DNA of 6,681 bases from Prevotella sp. (GTDB taxonomy: Bacteria; Bacteroidota; Bacteroidia; Bacteroidales; Bacteroidaceae): positions 1 to 6,681 of the forward strand of contig JAFPAS010000281.1 of assembly GCA_017424205.1 (NCBI GenBank). Reading direction: 5' to 3'. Below the pieces are notes generated by a model that saw only the letters and a program-made list of their open reading frames with translations, was not told the origin of the DNA and did not search any database. The position numbers were made by a program, and so were the translations under genes. The first letter of the stretch is position 1; every line of letters starts with the position of its first letter. Shown here in pieces: positions 5,134-6,681 of this stretch.

Positions 5134-5164
5134 TCTGAAAACCACAAACAACAAAAACAGAAAA

Positions 5165-6505
5165 ATGAAACTCTGGGAGAAAAACTACAGTGTTAATGCT
5201 GAAATAGAACGATTTACAGTAGGACGTGACCGCGAGATGGACCTCTATCTGGCAAAGTATGATGTGCTGGGCTCTATGGCACACATAACCATGCTCAACA
5301 GCATAGGTCTGATAGGCGATGACGAATTGCCTCAGCTGCTGCGTGAACTGCGCAATATCTATACAATCTGCGAGAAAGGCGAGTTTGTCATAGAAGACGA
5401 CATAGAGGATGTTCATTCGCAGGTGGAGCTGATGCTTACACGCAAACTGGGCGATATGGGCAAGAAGATACACTCTGGCCGCTCAAGAAACGACCAGGTG
5501 CTGGTCGACCTGAAGCTTTTCACACGCGATGCACTGCGCACTATCGTGGGTGAGACGAAATCGCTTTTCGATGAACTTCTGAGCAAATCAGAGAAGTATA
5601 AGCATGTCCTCATGCCGGGATATACACATCTGCAGGTGGCGATGCCTTCAAGTTTCGGCCTTTGGTTTGGCGCTTATGCTGAGTCGCTGGCAGATGATAT
5701 GCTCTTCCTTCAGGCAGCCTACCGTATCACAAACCGCAATCCTCTTGGTTCGGCGGCAGGATACGGATCTTCGTTCCCGCTTAACAGACAGATGACAACT
5801 GACCTGCTGGGCTTCGACACGATGAACTATAACGTGGTGTATGCTCAGATGGGACGTGGAAAGATGGAGCGTAATGTGGCATATGCCATAGCTTCTGTTG
5901 CTGGCACTGTTGCTAAAATGGCATTTGATGCATGTATGTTCAACTCGCAGAACTTCTCGTTTGTGAAGCTTCCGAAGGAGTGTACGACAGGCTCGTCAAT
6001 CATGCCGCACAAGAAAAACCCAGACGTTTTTGAGCTGATACGTGCCAAATCAAATAAGCTGCAGGCGCTGCCACAGCAGGTGATGCTTATCATGAACAAT
6101 CTGCCATGCGGATATTTCCGCGACCTGCAGATTATAAAGGAGGTGTTCTTGCCTGCATTTGATGAACTGACCGACTGTCTGCAGATGGCGGCATACATAA
6201 TTAACAAGATGGAGGTGAAAGAGGATATTCTCGATAATCCTATGTATGACGCGATATTCTCTGTAGAGGAGGTTAACCGACTTGCTGCAAACGGAATGCC
6301 ATTCCGCGACGCATATAAGAAGGTGGGACTGGATATTGAGGCTGGCACATTCACACCTGACAAGAATATCCATCACACTCACGAAGGCTCAATAGGCAAT
6401 CTGTGTAACGACCGTATATCTGCATTTATGGAGAAGACGCTCAGCGAGTTCTGCTTTGAGCGTGTTGACAATGCGGAGAATGCCCTGCTGAAGAGCGGAG
6501 AATAA
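5165..6505 (+). CDS. argH: Argininosuccinate lyase
   Basis: ArgH splits argininosuccinate into arginine and fumarate, the last step of arginine synthesis. It is a cytoplasmic homotetramer of the fumarase/aspartase superfamily. The protein has 446 residues, near the usual 450-470. The three superfamily regions are visible: SGRSRNDQ at 104-111; GYTHLQVAMPSSFG at 152-165 with the catalytic-region His155; and the signature GSSIMPHKKNPD at 276-287 with the mobile-loop serines 277/278 and Lys283/Asn285. Most family members have MPQKKNP; His282 in place of Gln is, as far as I recall, common in Bacteroidetes. Upstream NPLGSAAGYG (192-201) is another conserved patch. The ATG at 5165 follows AACAACAAAAACAGAAAA with no Shine-Dalgarno. 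The 180-bp upstream spacer has structures but no TAnnTTTG promoter that I can find, so its transcription start is unclear. argG and the other arg genes are not in the window. Confidence 0.95.
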   Translation: MKLWEKNYSVNAEIERFTVGRDREMDLYLAKYDVLGSMAHITMLNSIGLIGDDELPQLLRELRNIYTICEKGEFVIEDDIEDVHSQVELMLTRKLGDMGKKIHSGRSRNDQVLVDLKLFTRDALRTIVGETKSLFDELLSKSEKYKHVLMPGYTHLQVAMPSSFGLWFGAYAESLADDMLFLQAAYRITNRNPLGSAAGYGSSFPLNRQMTTDLLGFDTMNYNVVYAQMGRGKMERNVAYAIASVAGTVAKMAFDACMFNSQNFSFVKLPKECTTGSSIMPHKKNPDVFELIRAKSNKLQALPQQVMLIMNNLPCGYFRDLQIIKEVFLPAFDELTDCLQMAAYIINKMEVKEDILDNPMYDAIFSVEEVNRLAANGMPFRDAYKKVGLDIEAGTFTPDKNIHHTHEGSIGNLCNDRISAFMEKTLSEFCFERVDNAENALLKSGE

Positions 6506-6523
6506 ACTGACAATACTGCAGAT

Positions 6524-6681
6524 ATGTTTCGTAAGGCAAAACTGATGCTGCTCGCCATGCTGTTAGGCGTAGTGTCGTGCGGCGATGAATTTACATATTC
6601 GAGTTATCCGTGCTATCTCGTGATTGAAAACGGCATACATCAGAACAGCACACTGGCTGCTGCCATGAATGTCATGTCGCC
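6524..6681 (+). CDS. Start of a probable lipoprotein gene, cut by window edge
   Basis: An open frame begins 18 bp after the argH stop and runs off the right edge after 52 codons. The N-terminus has Arg/Lys at 3-6, a hydrophobic core LMLLAMLLGVV (7-17) and a lipobox-like VVSC with Cys19, followed by Gly-Asp-Glu, so it is probably a lipoprotein signal (signal peptidase II). The mature start has TYSSYPCYLVIENG and then STLAAAMNVMS. I faintly recall a Bacteroidales lipoprotein family beginning this way that continues into a Rieske-like CPNC cluster, but that part is outside the window and cannot be tested here. The short gap suggests co-transcription with argH. Confidence 0.75.
   Translation, partial: MFRKAKLMLLAMLLGVVSCGDEFTYSSYPCYLVIENGIHQNSTLAAAMNVMS

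Noticed and set aside
4820..5473. 217-codon minus-strand frame spanning the SRPBCC-argH spacer
   Set aside because: It overlaps the ends of two well-supported genes antisense, is His/Gln-rich without domain motifs, and has no promoter. Its length probably reflects the codon bias of the real genes.
5992..6027. MPHKKNP instead of MPQKKNP in ArgH as an active-site defect
   Set aside because: The serines, Lys and Asn of the signature are intact and, as far as I recall, His at this place is a lineage variant and not a lesion.
1..6681. Mobile element, CRISPR array, toxin-antitoxin or defence system
   Set aside because: No transposase, integrase, regularly spaced repeats, terminal inverted repeats with target duplications, or paired small toxin-like genes were found on either strand.

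Overview
The window reads as an ordinary chromosomal stretch of a Bacteroidales bacterium, most likely Prevotella-like. Three points support this. Starts are preceded by A-rich sequence with no clear Shine-Dalgarno. Three promoters carry the Bacteroidetes -7 box TAnnTTTG, each with TTTG (or TCTG) exactly 19 bp upstream. The pyrE / SRPBCC-protein / argH gene order is one I associate with this order (from memory, not searched). No insertion sequence, integrase, phage gene, CRISPR array, rRNA or intact tRNA was seen.

Layout. At the left edge is the 3' part of a STM3941-like membrane protein gene (+). It converges on a small secreted Cys/His-rich protein (-) whose own promoter and terminator are both visible. 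A 359-bp divergent spacer follows. Next, on +, come tcdA, prmC and recX (the last two overlap by 4 bp), then pyrE with its own promoter and a structured leader, an SRPBCC-fold protein, argH, and the start of a probable lipoprotein gene that runs off the right edge.

How the genes fit together. TcdA (cyclisation of tRNA t6A) and PrmC (methylation of release factors) both act on the accuracy of translation and are probably co-transcribed. RecX modulates RecA. PyrE (UMP synthesis) and ArgH (last step of arginine synthesis) belong to the two pathways that compete for carbamoyl phosphate; the SRPBCC protein between them has no known function.

Where the unexplained signal lies. The genes are housekeeping and I see no new multi-gene system. 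The less ordinary material is between genes: a hairpin at the 5' end of the pyrE transcript, an RNA-like element with competing pairings after pyrE, a long inverted repeat with a T-run on the minus strand just before the SRPBCC gene, and a 10-bp stem plus a tRNA-3'-half-like segment before argH. The secreted CxxC/His protein is the main uncharacterised gene.
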